From positions 4,070,001 through 4,134,000 of the forward strand of contig NZ_CP053351.1 in the NCBI RefSeq assembly GCF_013394655.1: a DNA stretch of 64,000 bases. The letters run 5' to 3'. Below, piece by piece: positions 44,874 through 53,384 of this stretch. Under the pieces are notes generated by a model, which did no database searches, had not been told where the DNA came from, and saw only the letters and a program-made list of their open reading frames with translations. Within the stretch, counting starts at the first letter, position 1. Each line of letters starts with the position of its first letter. This DNA is from Winogradskyella schleiferi. Its GTDB lineage: Bacteria; Bacteroidota; Bacteroidia; Flavobacteriales; Flavobacteriaceae. Both the position numbers and the translations under genes were made by a program.

Positions 44874-45182
44874 TTATTTATTATATTATTTCGTTCGAAA
44901 AATGATTGAAAATTGTTAAAATCAACCTATTAGATTTATTGAAATATTGCACAAAAATCATTTTAAGTGACTTTAATTTAGAAAATTATAATATATTGTG
45001 CGAATATATTTAATATCCACAAAAATAAGTGTTTAATTTTTATTTATCCCTATTTAATTTTTCAAAATCAACATTAACCCGTTTCTTTATAAAATAATAA
45101 AGTGTGCATTTTATCCGTTTTATTTGGTAGTTCGTCGAGTTTTTATATATTTGCTCGGCAAGAGTCTCAATTTTAAAATTAC
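44874..45182. other. Divergent intergenic region, gdhA / 45183 gene
   Basis: About 310 bp, very AT-rich. The only clear item is the consensus promoter at 45123-45153. No RNA gene or ORF supported. Confidence 0.5.
45123..45153 (+). promoter_or_regulatory. Full-consensus Bacteroidota promoter
   Basis: TTTG at 45123-45126, 19-nt spacer, TATATTTG at 45146-45153. Both boxes and the spacing fit TTTG-N19-TAnnTTTG exactly. The ATG follows at 45183. Confidence 0.75.
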
Positions 45183-45971
45183 ATGATAATAGATATAAAA
45201 AAACCAATCGTGCTATTTGCATTACTTTTATCAATGCAATTTAGTTATTCTCAATTAGGCTTTTCTCATGAGGTTGGTATTATTACTGGTCCTGTAGCGT
45301 TCCAGTCAGATTTTGGTGAACGTAATGACTTTGAGACAAATTCAGGTAATACAGGGTTTGGAATTGGCATAGTCTACTATATGAACTTTGATTATCTTAC
45401 TAATTACTACTATAATTCAGCAAGCAATTATTTTACCGATCACTTCAAGGTACGAGCAGAAATATCTTGGAACAAAACTAAACTCAACCATTTTGGTAAA
45501 TGGGTAGATGCCGAAAGAACAGGTACTAGTGCGGATAAACTAAGAGCCCATTCTGGTGAAGCCCAAAATTGGAACTTAGGCGCACAATTAGAGTATTACC
45601 CATTGAGTATTAAGGGATTTTCGCAAGGAGCATTTCCTGTTACACCTTTTGGGAGTTTTGGTTTACATTATGTATCGTATAATCCAACCACTCAAACATC
45701 TTATGGAGATCAAAATATAGATAACTTCAATAATTTCTATCCACAATGGGAACCAGGATCAATAGATGACACAAGTGGTTCTGCTTGGTCTGTTGTTGCT
45801 AGTGTAGGAGCGCGCTACAAGCTTACTATTCTTTCAGATTTAATGATAGATTTAAGATTTCAGCAATTTTTTAATGATTCTATCGATGGTTTGGACCATC
45901 AACTAGCATCCAACAAAGCCAATGATTGGTTATTGTGGTTAAACTTTGGTTATATCTACTACTTCGATTAA
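45183..45971 (+). CDS. Flavobacterial outer-membrane protein (THC0290_0291-type)
   Basis: 262 residues. Signal peptide 1-23 (LLLSMQFSYSQ). The opening LGFSHEVGIITGPVAFQSDFG and the repeated beta-strands (TGFGIGIVYYMNF, WNLGAQLEYYPL, PFGSFGLHYVSY, WSVVASVGARYKL) with a terminal aromatic residue (YIYYFD) indicate an outer-membrane barrel of a family common in Flavobacteriaceae. Function unknown. It has a strong consensus promoter and stands alone, convergent with metB. Confidence 0.8.
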   Translation: MIIDIKKPIVLFALLLSMQFSYSQLGFSHEVGIITGPVAFQSDFGERNDFETNSGNTGFGIGIVYYMNFDYLTNYYYNSASNYFTDHFKVRAEISWNKTKLNHFGKWVDAERTGTSADKLRAHSGEAQNWNLGAQLEYYPLSIKGFSQGAFPVTPFGSFGLHYVSYNPTTQTSYGDQNIDNFNNFYPQWEPGSIDDTSGSAWSVVASVGARYKLTILSDLMIDLRFQQFFNDSIDGLDHQLASNKANDWLLWLNFGYIYYFD

Positions 45972-45998
45972 AGTTTCTGAAAATATTTCACATTGAAT

Positions 45999-47138
45999 TC
46001 AGTCTATCGCTTGTTTTAAATCTGCAATTAAATCAGCTTCATCTTCGATACCCACACTCAATCTAATTAGCGAATCCACAACGCCTATTTTTTCACGTTC
46101 TTCCTTAGGAATACTGGCATGTGTCATACTTGCCGGATGACCTGCTAACGACTCTACACCACCAAGCGATTCTGCAAGCGTAAAGATTTTCAAGTTTTCA
46201 ACAATCTTAATGGCTTCTTCATAATTATTCCCTTTAGTTGTAAAAGATACCATACCACCATAAGCCTTCATTTGAGATTTTGCAATATCATGATTTGGAT
46301 GGTTTTGAAAACCTGGCCAATACACATTTTCAATTTTAGGATGCTGCGCTAAATATTCAGCGACGGCGTGTCCATTTTCGCAATGACGTTGCATTCTAAT
46401 ATGTAACGTCTTAATTCCCCGTAAAGCTAAAAACGCATCTTGAGGACCACAAACAGCACCACATGCGTTTTGGATAAAATACAAACGCGCTGCTAAATCT
46501 TTATCTTTAACAATCAAAGCTCCCATAACCAAATCACTATGACCACCGAGATATTTGGTTGCCGAATGCATCACGATATCTGCACCCAATTCTAAAGGTT
46601 GTTGTAAATAAGGCGTAGCGAACGTATTATCAACAGCTAACAACACCTCATATCTCTTTGCAATTTTTGCGACTGATACTATATCAATAATATTAAGCAT
46701 TGGATTGGTAGGCGTCTCTACCCAAATCAGCTTTGTGTTTTCATTAATATTATCTTCTATTCGCTTAGCGTTTTCCATTCCTGTAAAATGGAACTTAATT
46801 CCGAAGTCTTCATAAATTTTAGTAAACAAGCGATACGTTCCACCATATAAATCATTGGTTGAAACCACTTCATCGCCTGGTTTTAATAATTTTAAAATCG
46901 CATCGATAGCCGCTAATCCAGAACTAAATGCCAAACCATACTTCCCATTTTCTAGACTTGCAAAAGCATTTTCCAAAGCTGTTCTTGTTGGATTGTGAGT
47001 TCTAGAATATTCATAACCTTTATGACCTCCAGGAGTCGATTGTGCATAGGTTGATGTTTGGTAAATTGGTGGCATTACTGAGCCATAAGCAGCATCTGGC
47101 TTTTGACCGCCATGTATTGTTTTGGTGTTGAATTTCAT
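45999..47138 (-). CDS. metB: Cystathionine gamma-synthase/lyase (PLP-dependent)
   Basis: 379 residues. Cys/Met-metabolism PLP family: the start motif FNTKTIHGGQKPDAAYGSV, YEYSRTHNPTR (~43-53), the aspartate before PLP in AVDNTFATPYLQ, and the PLP-lysine in HSATKYLGGHSD (~191-202). The C-terminal SLGGVESLAGHPASMTHA is diagnostic. Either cystathionine synthesis from an acyl-homoserine (MetB) or the gamma-lyase reaction is possible; homology alone does not settle it. The stretch upstream holds a 153-bp inverted-repeat element. Confidence 0.92.
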   Translation of the reverse strand: MKFNTKTIHGGQKPDAAYGSVMPPIYQTSTYAQSTPGGHKGYEYSRTHNPTRTALENAFASLENGKYGLAFSSGLAAIDAILKLLKPGDEVVSTNDLYGGTYRLFTKIYEDFGIKFHFTGMENAKRIEDNINENTKLIWVETPTNPMLNIIDIVSVAKIAKRYEVLLAVDNTFATPYLQQPLELGADIVMHSATKYLGGHSDLVMGALIVKDKDLAARLYFIQNACGAVCGPQDAFLALRGIKTLHIRMQRHCENGHAVAEYLAQHPKIENVYWPGFQNHPNHDIAKSQMKAYGGMVSFTTKGNNYEEAIKIVENLKIFTLAESLGGVESLAGHPASMTHASIPKEEREKIGVVDSLIRLSVGIEDEADLIADLKQAID

Positions 47139-47572
47139 TATGAATTAATTTAGTACTTTCCAAAAATTGCTAGTGTGGTATATTTTCAACTTCCCAAAGG
47201 GAAAGGAATTCGTGATAATGGATTTGTTTCCAATGCATTCTTAGCGTATTTATGATAAAGTATTTCGTTTTAACCTCTATAAATTTTGCCACAAATACAC
47301 GAATTTATTCGTTCTTGATAATAGTAAATAAATAATTGACTATCTATTTCACAAATGAAACAGACTTATAGTCTATTCCTAAAATCTATAGACCTTCAGT
47401 CTATTGCAAATTAAGATTCGTGTATTGGTGGCAAAAAAATCATTTGCTTTTAGTATTGCCATGTACTTAAATGAATTATCAATTGTACATCACAACAAAT
47501 TTAAATGATAATTCGTTCTATTCAATTCTAAACTATACCTTTAGTGATTGTTTAACATAGAACTCATTTAAT
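47139..47572. other. Divergent intergenic region with inverted-repeat element
   Basis: About 430 bp. Holds CTTCCCAAAGGGAAAGG (47189-47205), related to the ileS insertion cores; the 153-bp inverted-repeat element 47284-47436; and a weak -7 box TACCTTTA (47536-47543). No riboswitch was recognised. Confidence 0.6.
47284..47436. repeat. Inverted-repeat (MITE-like) element
   Basis: TTTTGCCACAAATACACGAAT (first 20 of 21 bp listed from 47284; arm 47284-47304) is mirrored at 47416-47436 with one mismatch, around 111 bp. The inside has two AGTCTATT copies (near 47369 and 47398) and no ORF. Confidence 0.75.
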
Positions 47573-48292
47573 TTGAAACGCATCATCCCCTTTTTAGTCT
47601 TTATAGTTGTTTTAAATTCTTGTACATCAGAATTTAAACCTGCTACTTTTGAAACCCTATCTGTAGAAGCACCTTTTGAAGCTGAAATTTCAGCAACTTA
47701 TAGCAAAGCAAAAGGCAATAACGAACTTAGCAATAGCATTAATTCAAACGTTGAAAACGCCATTATTGAAACTTTAAACACTCCTGAGAATAAAAAAGAT
47801 TTGAATACCGTTTTAAAATCTTTTAATACCGAATACCTAACGTTTAAAAAGGAATTTTCGGAAGTATCAGAACCTGTTTGGGAACTTCATATTGAAACAG
47901 AATTGGCCTATCAATCTGAAGACGTCATCACTATAGCCATTAGTACCTATGAGTTTAAAGGTGGTGCACATGGTAACGATAAAGTTAAACTATTAAATCT
48001 TGATGCCAAAACCGGAAAAACCTTAAAAATCAATGATTTTATTAAGGATATTGATGGCTTTACAAAATTAGCAAAAACACATTTTATAAAATCCTTAGAA
48101 ACCAATAAAAAAAATCTAACAATAGAGGACTTCTTTTTCGGCAAACCATTTCAACTACCAGAAAATATTGGCTTTAGTGAAGAAGGTTTAATCTTAATCT
48201 TTAATGTTTATGAAGTTGCATCTTATGATTTAGGCTACACCGAATTTATGATTCCATTTGAAGATGCTCAACCTTTTTTAGAAATAAACTAA
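47573..48292 (+). CDS. Lipoprotein with DUF4163/DUF3298 (RsiV-like) domain
   Basis: 239 residues with a TTG start: TAG at 47558-47560 is in frame upstream and no ATG lies between. A lipoprotein signal peptide (FLVFIVVLNSC, Cys 17) is followed by a DUF4163-type N-terminal part and DUF3298 (VITIAISTYEFKGGAHGNDKVKLLNLDAKTG; then LPENIGFSEEGLILIFNVYEVASYDLG). The same fold occurs in RsiV, an anti-sigma factor/lysozyme sensor, and in many cell-surface proteins. It overlaps the convergent antiporter gene by 4 bp. Confidence 0.85.
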   Translation: MKRIIPFLVFIVVLNSCTSEFKPATFETLSVEAPFEAEISATYSKAKGNNELSNSINSNVENAIIETLNTPENKKDLNTVLKSFNTEYLTFKKEFSEVSEPVWELHIETELAYQSEDVITIAISTYEFKGGAHGNDKVKLLNLDAKTGKTLKINDFIKDIDGFTKLAKTHFIKSLETNKKNLTIEDFFFGKPFQLPENIGFSEEGLILIFNVYEVASYDLGYTEFMIPFEDAQPFLEIN

Positions 48293-49536
48293 ACAGCTTT
48301 TCTTGTCAATCGCTTTATGATCGGTCCAACAGTCAATCCTTGACCGACAATAGACACCACAACCACCACATAAGTGATCACTAAAAATAATTCCCTATGC
48401 ATTTCTGTAGTAAGGCTCAGGGCCAATGCAATTGAAATACCGCCTCGCAAGCCTCCCCAAGTCATTATTAAATTTGTTTTTGGCACAAAATCCAGACGCT
48501 TTTCGAAAAATTTTATCGGAATGAACAATGAAATATAACGACACATTAATATGATAGGAATGGCCAATAAGCCTGCATAAATATATTTACCTTCTAAAGT
48601 TAATACCAGCATTTCCATACCAATCATTACAAAAAGAATGGTGTTTAGCAAAACATCTATTAATTCCCAAAACTTATCTACATAAAGTTCTGTGGTTTCA
48701 GACATGGCTGAATTTCTAACCGTATCATTCCCAACAATAAGTCCTGCTGTAACCATTGCCAAGGGCGCAGATAAATGAAATTGGTGTGCCAGCATGGTGC
48801 CTCCCATTACGGTGGCAAGGGTTAAAATCACTTCAATTTCATAATTATCAATTGATCTCATTAATCGATAGGTGATCCAGCCTAGTAGGAGTCCTAAAAT
48901 AATGCCTCCTATAACCTCTTGTCCAAATAATGTCGCAATATCCGAAAACTCGATGGCAGCATCTGGTTTTGCTGCAATGGCAAAAATGGTTAAAAAGACT
49001 ACAACGCCAACGCCATCATTAAATAATGATTCCCCTACAATTTTTGTTTCCAATTTTTTTGGTGCTCCTGCTTTCTTCAAAATGCCTAAAACAGCAATTG
49101 GGTCTGTTGGCGAGATTAAGGAACCGAATAATAAGCAATAGATAAAATTAACTTCTAAGGTCATTAACTTTAGAACGTAAAACATAGCAATACCAACTAA
49201 AAATGTAGATACCAAAACACCCAAAGTGGCAAACGCCAAGATTGGCCACCGCTGCACTTTTAGTTGGTTAAAATTAGTGTGCAATGCTCCAGCGAACAAC
49301 AGAAAACTCAGCATAATATCGAGTAGAACGGTTTCGAAATCTATGAGTTTAATAAATTTTTGTTCCTGTATCAACAAGGTATCATCAAATTGGGCAATAC
49401 CCACCAAAACCACTGTAAATACGATGGTTATAATCATTAATCCAATAGTGATTGGCAGTTTTAAAAATCGAACATTTATATAGCCAAAGAGCGCAGATAA
49501 TACAATTAAAACAGTGGCAATTGAATAGTAATCCAT
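48289..49536 (-). CDS. CPA1-type Na+/H+ antiporter
   Basis: 415 residues with about 12 transmembrane segments. CPA1 signatures are visible: SPTDPIAVLGILKKAGAPKKL (~146-166), and the ion-binding N-D pair in GESLFNDGVGVVVF (~171-184). GGLRGGISIALALSL is near 363-377. It exchanges Na+ or K+ for H+ for pH and salt homeostasis, in keeping with a marine habit. There is no large cytoplasmic C-tail. It starts 4 bp after the stop of the DinB-family gene on the same strand, so the two may be cotranscribed. Confidence 0.93.
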   Translation of the reverse strand: MDYYSIATVLIVLSALFGYINVRFLKLPITIGLMIITIVFTVVLVGIAQFDDTLLIQEQKFIKLIDFETVLLDIMLSFLLFAGALHTNFNQLKVQRWPILAFATLGVLVSTFLVGIAMFYVLKLMTLEVNFIYCLLFGSLISPTDPIAVLGILKKAGAPKKLETKIVGESLFNDGVGVVVFLTIFAIAAKPDAAIEFSDIATLFGQEVIGGIILGLLLGWITYRLMRSIDNYEIEVILTLATVMGGTMLAHQFHLSAPLAMVTAGLIVGNDTVRNSAMSETTELYVDKFWELIDVLLNTILFVMIGMEMLVLTLEGKYIYAGLLAIPIILMCRYISLFIPIKFFEKRLDFVPKTNLIMTWGGLRGGISIALALSLTTEMHRELFLVITYVVVVVSIVGQGLTVGPIIKRLTRKAV

Positions 49537-49540
49537 AAAC

Positions 49541-49996
49541 TTATAGTGATTTTCTGAGTGCTAAAATATAACCTAAATGAATACCCTCATGAAAATTATT
49601 AAAATCAATGGCTTCTTCAACATTACTTAACGTGCTTTTTGTGGTCACGGTATATTGATTATAGGTCTGAAATATTTTAGTATCGTAATCTTCTTTTGTT
49701 TTTTCAATAGTTGAAAATAGCATGCCTTTTATAGTATCAACTTCAGCTTGAGATAGATCACGTTCAGTTTTAGTACCCTTTCTAAACGCATTGACCATAT
49801 CATCAGAAACAATCATTGGTAATCCAGATAGTTTATACACCAATAATTGCTGCGTCACAATAGTATGGGCAATATTCCAGATGATATTATTATTAAATCC
49901 TTTCGGCACTTTATTCAATTCCTCTAAAGTATGATTCTCAATAAAACTTTTTAATAATTTTCTATTTTTAATAGCAATGTCGAAAGCCCAATCCAT
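49541..49996 (-). CDS. DinB/YfiT-family putative metal-dependent protein
   Basis: 151 residues. The pattern IIWNIAHTIVTQQLLVYKLSG (~38-58) and the late FNNFHEGIHLGYILAL (~132-147) give His residues placed as in the DinB/YfiT four-helix metal-binding superfamily. Members include thiol S-transferases (bacillithiol-type) and proteins of unknown function. It precedes the antiporter gene by 4 bp. It is unrelated to the polymerase DinB at 24235. Confidence 0.8.
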   Translation of the reverse strand: MDWAFDIAIKNRKLLKSFIENHTLEELNKVPKGFNNNIIWNIAHTIVTQQLLVYKLSGLPMIVSDDMVNAFRKGTKTERDLSQAEVDTIKGMLFSTIEKTKEDYDTKIFQTYNQYTVTTKSTLSNVEEAIDFNNFHEGIHLGYILALRKSL

Positions 49997-50077
49997 AAAA
50001 TGATATTTTCTTTAAAAATAATAAAATTCATGATAAATACGGTTTCTTTGCATTTTGAAAATATCTCAATCATTATC

Positions 50078-50431
50078 ATGAACAAAATATATTATTTAAG
50101 CACTTGTAATACCTGTACACGAATCATTTCTGAACTCAATCTACCCGAAGTATTTGAACTTCAAGATATAAAAACAGAACCTATTACAATCCAGCAGATT
50201 GAACAAATGCGAGAATTGACAGATAGCTATGAAAGTTTATTCAGCAAACGGGCAAGGCTTTATAAAGAATTGGGTTTAAAGGATAAATCGCTATCCGAAG
50301 ACGATTTTAAAAATTATATTCTAGAACATTATACGTTTTTAAAACGACCTGTTATACTTTTCAATAATCAGATTTTTATTGGTAATTCAAAAAAAACGGT
50401 TGAAGCTGCAAAACAAAACATAAATGAATAG
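50078..50431 (+). CDS. ArsC/Spx-family thioredoxin-fold protein
   Basis: 117 residues from ATG 50078 (MNKIYYLSTCNTCTRII); earlier in-frame ATGs at 50000 and 50030 add a low-complexity Ile/Phe leader that is not family-like. A C10-x2-C13 redox motif lies in STCNTC. The family blocks LQDIKTEPITIQQIEQMRELT and LKRPVILFNNQIFIG follow. The CxxC is closer to Spx/YffB-type reductases than to classical arsenate reductase. It overlaps the next gene by 8 bp and the neighbours are not ars genes, so arsenate is probably not the substrate. Confidence 0.85.
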   Translation: MNKIYYLSTCNTCTRIISELNLPEVFELQDIKTEPITIQQIEQMRELTDSYESLFSKRARLYKELGLKDKSLSEDDFKNYILEHYTFLKRPVILFNNQIFIGNSKKTVEAAKQNINE

Positions 50432-51317
50432 TAGAGGGTTTGCGATTTTTGCTGTATTTATGGTTCAATTACTTTATGGATTAAATTATACGATTGCAAA
50501 AAACGTAATGAATGAAAACTACATTAAACCCTTTGGATTTGTCCTTTTAAGAGTCGCAGGTGCTACTCTAATGTTTTGGTTAATAAGTCTTTTTATGCCC
50601 AAAAACAAAATTGAAAAAGGAGATTTTTTAAAGCTTTTAGTTGCCGCTATTTTCGGAGTTGTTGTTAATATGTTGTTCTTTTTTAAAGGGTTAGAATATA
50701 CATCGCCAATACACGCCTCCGCAATTATGACGGTTATTCCTATTATCATTCTTGTACTCTCAGCATTTGTCCTAAAAGAAAAAATAACAAAACTTAAAAT
50801 ATTTGGTGTGTTTTTAGGATTACTAGGTGCTTTATTTCTAACGCTATATGGTAAATCTGCTAGAGCAGGAGACAATGTACCATTAGGAAATTTACTGATA
50901 TTTTTAAATGCCGTATCCTATAGTATTTATGTTATACTTATTAAAAAGCTTACATTAAAATACCATCCGTTTGCATTTATAAAATGGCTGTTTTTATTTG
51001 GGTTAATTATACTTACACCTTTTGGATATAGCGAGTTAAGCGAGATACAATGGCAAACTTTTACGCCTAATATTACCTACTCAGTTTTGTTTGTAATCAT
51101 AGGTGCGACCTTTGGAACATACCTATTAAACCCTCTAGCGTTGAACAAACTAAAAGCATCTACAGTGGGTATATTTGTGTACCTTCAACCAGTAATTGCT
51201 GGCCTTTTTGCACTTTCCTTAGGTGCAGATTCTATAGATACTGTGAAAATTGGGGCTATGCTACTTATTTTTGTTGGCGTATATATAGTTACAATGAAAC
51301 CAAAAAAAGCAAATTAA
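50424..51317 (+). CDS. EamA-family (DMT) transporter
   Basis: 297 residues with ten transmembrane helices in two EamA halves (LLYGLNYTIAKNVMNE... and a second half from PLGNLLIFLNAVSYSIYVILI at ~149). The drug/metabolite transporter family mostly exports amino acids or other small metabolites. The substrate cannot be told. It overlaps the ArsC-like gene by 8 bp, and the FemAB-like gene starts 1 bp after, so the three genes form one operon. Confidence 0.92.
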   Translation: MNSRGFAIFAVFMVQLLYGLNYTIAKNVMNENYIKPFGFVLLRVAGATLMFWLISLFMPKNKIEKGDFLKLLVAAIFGVVVNMLFFFKGLEYTSPIHASAIMTVIPIIILVLSAFVLKEKITKLKIFGVFLGLLGALFLTLYGKSARAGDNVPLGNLLIFLNAVSYSIYVILIKKLTLKYHPFAFIKWLFLFGLIILTPFGYSELSEIQWQTFTPNITYSVLFVIIGATFGTYLLNPLALNKLKASTVGIFVYLQPVIAGLFALSLGADSIDTVKIGAMLLIFVGVYIVTMKPKKAN

Positions 51318-51318
51318 C

Positions 51319-52452
51319 TTGTCCTTAAAATCAGAAGTATATAAAACCGTTGATGCCATTCCAGAAACCTATTGGAATAGCTTATCCTGTTGTACAAATA
51401 TTTACTATTCACCTGAATTTTTAAGTGCTTTTGAACGCGCCAATACGGCTATTGAATTCAACTATATTTTCATATTAAAAAATATAGAACCTGTCGCATT
51501 TGCGAATACACAAATCGTCACTATTGGTATAGAAACTATTACCAAAAACATTACTATGTCTGATAAAATTAGACGCGTAGTCAACAATATGTTCTGCAAA
51601 AATCACATTAAAGTACTATTCTGTGGCAACGTATTTTTAAGTGGCGAATATGGGACGTTTTTAAAAGAAGGCGAACCAAAAGTTGAAACCTTTAAAGCCT
51701 TAGCGGAAGGTGTAAAACAGCTTTCAAAAAACACCAAAAAACTCAGTGCCATATTTGTTAAGGATTTTGAGAACGAATCGCTCTATATTACCGACCATCT
51801 AAAATCCTTTGATTATGCGGCCATGCAAGTTGAGCCGAATATGATCATTACCCTAAAACCCGAATGGCAATCTTTTGAAGATTATACAGAGGCTTTAAAA
51901 TCTAAATACAGAGTAAAAGCCAATAGAGCAGACACTAAAAGCGAGGTATTGGAAGCCAAATTATTTTCTGAAAATGATATTAAAATCCATAAAAATGAAC
52001 TTCAAGAACTGTATCAAAATACCATTGACAATGCCGACTTCAACGCTCAAATTTTGAATCTTGACACCTATATTCATCTTAAAAAAGCATTCAAAGAAAA
52101 ATTTATTGTAAAAGGCTATTTTCTAAATGAAAAATTAGTTGGCTTTTTGTCTGCTATGCAAAACGGAACGCATCTCGATGCGCATTTTATCGGAATTGAT
52201 TATGCTCACAATAAAGAATTTTCAATATACCCAAGAATTTTAAATGATTATGTAAGACTAGGAATTGCAACAAAATCTGACCAGATCAATTTAGGCAGAA
52301 CGGCTTCTGAAATAAAAAGTACACTTGGTGCAGCGCCTAAAACGCTCACTTGTTATTGTAAACATAAACGTTACTTACCCAACCAAGTTTTGAAACCGTT
52401 TATAAAGAATGTTCAGATAAAGTCTTTTAAGCAGCATTTGGTTTTTAAGTAA
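51319..52452 (+). CDS. FemAB/GNAT-like acyltransferase (peptidoglycan-type)
   Basis: 377 residues with a TTG start one base after the EamA stop; the next Met is ~85 codons in. The first ~160 residues and the second half (KSKYRVKANRADTKSEVLEA, ~193-212; FIVKGYFLNEKLVGFLSAMQNGTHLDAHF at ~269-297) resemble the double acetyltransferase fold of FemAB-type and 'peptidogalycan biosynthesis' proteins. These transfer amino acids or acyl groups to cell-envelope acceptors. The acceptor is unknown. It could instead act on lipids or ornithine. Confidence 0.75.
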   Translation: MSLKSEVYKTVDAIPETYWNSLSCCTNIYYSPEFLSAFERANTAIEFNYIFILKNIEPVAFANTQIVTIGIETITKNITMSDKIRRVVNNMFCKNHIKVLFCGNVFLSGEYGTFLKEGEPKVETFKALAEGVKQLSKNTKKLSAIFVKDFENESLYITDHLKSFDYAAMQVEPNMIITLKPEWQSFEDYTEALKSKYRVKANRADTKSEVLEAKLFSENDIKIHKNELQELYQNTIDNADFNAQILNLDTYIHLKKAFKEKFIVKGYFLNEKLVGFLSAMQNGTHLDAHFIGIDYAHNKEFSIYPRILNDYVRLGIATKSDQINLGRTASEIKSTLGAAPKTLTCYCKHKRYLPNQVLKPFIKNVQIKSFKQHLVFK

Positions 52453-52455
52453 CAA

Positions 52456-52475
52456 ATTCCTGCGAAAGCAGGAAT
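52456..52475. repeat. REP-like hairpin ATTCCTGC-GAAA-GCAGGAAT
   Basis: Perfect 8-bp stem with a GNRA loop, immediately after a stop codon. Related copies are at 8938-8953 (partial), 55464-55483 and 55634-55653. Confidence 0.75.
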
Positions 52476-52736
52476 CTATTAATATGGTATATAACTATTA
52501 GGTAAAAAATATCAGACCTGGTAATTAGTCAGAAATATATTCTTTTAATTCCTGTACTCACATCCTTATGGGTAAAAAAACTTATTGTATTTAACTATCT
52601 GATATCAAATTTGGGTTAAGCAACGTCGATGAAATATAGGTTTAGATAAAATTCTAGATGTAACTTTTAGTGAATGGATGATTTTAAACAGGAGCTTGAA
52701 AAAATAGTTGACAAGAAAAGATTCTTATAGCTTATT

Positions 52737-52769
52737 AGACCTTTCAGGTTTTGAAAACCTGAAAGGTCT
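52737..52769. terminator. Bidirectional palindromic terminator (repeat-family copy)
   Basis: AGACCTTTCAGGTTTT (52737-52752) and its exact complement (52754-52769) around one base. A short T/A run follows on both strands. The thioesterase stop is 14 bp away. The same palindrome is at 9041-9069. Confidence 0.8.
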
Positions 52770-52782
52770 TTGTATAATTAAA

Positions 52783-53262
52783 TTATAGTTTCATTGCCTT
52801 CGGCTTTATACCATGCTTGCGAGTGTCTTCTTTTGTCAACACCTTAAAACTATCTGACTTTGGGAATTGATGGGCTAATTCCAGTAACGACTTTGGCAGA
52901 GCTGTTAATTTTCTTGCTTTCAAATCAATCCAAGCCCCTTGCATTTCGCAATAGGCCAAATTCTCGCCTTTATGATTGTAAAAATTATGTTCAAACATAA
53001 ATAACATACCGTCGTCGCTTAATCCTGAAACCTCGATAGTTACTGTAATAGGAGTTCCAATAAAGGATTCCTTAAAATAATACATATGCTCGTAGAACAC
53101 AACAGGCCCCACATTGTGCTTCATTATTTCTGGCATAGAAAATCCTTGTTCCCCAAAGAAAGCCATTCGTGTATGGCTCATAAAATTGGTGTAGGCCGAA
53201 TTGGCCAAATGACCATTGGCATCCACATCGCTCCAACGAATTTCAAATTGTTTTTTGTACAT
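52783..53262 (-). CDS. Hotdog-fold acyl-CoA thioesterase (4HBT/YbgC type)
   Basis: 159 residues. The motif IRWSDVDANGHLANSAYTNFM (first 20 shown from ~8) carries the D-x-x-x-x-H arrangement of 4-hydroxybenzoyl-CoA/YbgC thioesterases, and later residues (SGLSDDGMLFMFEHNFYNHKGENLAYCEMQGAWI; 20-residue pieces only are diagnostic) fit the hotdog fold. Hydrolyses acyl-CoA esters; substrate unknown. The minus-strand TAACTTTG (complement of 53287-53294) is an exact -7 box 24 bp upstream. Confidence 0.88.
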   Translation of the reverse strand: MYKKQFEIRWSDVDANGHLANSAYTNFMSHTRMAFFGEQGFSMPEIMKHNVGPVVFYEHMYYFKESFIGTPITVTIEVSGLSDDGMLFMFEHNFYNHKGENLAYCEMQGAWIDLKARKLTALPKSLLELAHQFPKSDSFKVLTKEDTRKHGIKPKAMKL

Positions 53263-53352
53263 AAAATTGATTTAAAATAAGAATTGCAAAGTTATAAAAG
53301 TCTAATGTGGGAATCGGTGCCTTTCTAAACTATTTAAAACCATTCAATTTTG

Positions 53353-53360
53353 TACCTTTG
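53353..53360 (+). promoter_or_regulatory. -7 box of the yicC-gmk-nadD unit
   Basis: TACCTTTG, exact TAnnTTTG, 24 bp before ATG 53385. Confidence 0.45.
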
Positions 53361-53384
53361 CGCAACTTTAATTAAAGCGTCTTA

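Larger units (their letters stand above)
52453..52782. other. Convergent intergenic region with two palindromic elements
   Basis: 330 bp between convergent genes. A hairpin with GAAA loop lies 4 bp after the FemAB-like stop (52456-52475) and a long palindromic terminator at 52737-52769. Between them is AT-rich sequence without a gene. Confidence 0.6.

Noticed and set aside
44874..45182. Possible structured RNA upstream of gdhA
   Set aside because: The AT-rich stretch has no strong stems or known riboswitch core; only the promoter could be supported.
47139..47283. Possible SAM-type riboswitch before metB
   Set aside because: No match to the conserved SAM-I or SAM-II core on the metB strand.
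50000..50077. Longer start for the ArsC/Spx-like protein at 50000
   Set aside because: It adds an Ile/Phe-rich leader absent from the family and overlaps the promoter region; ATG 50078 matches the family start.
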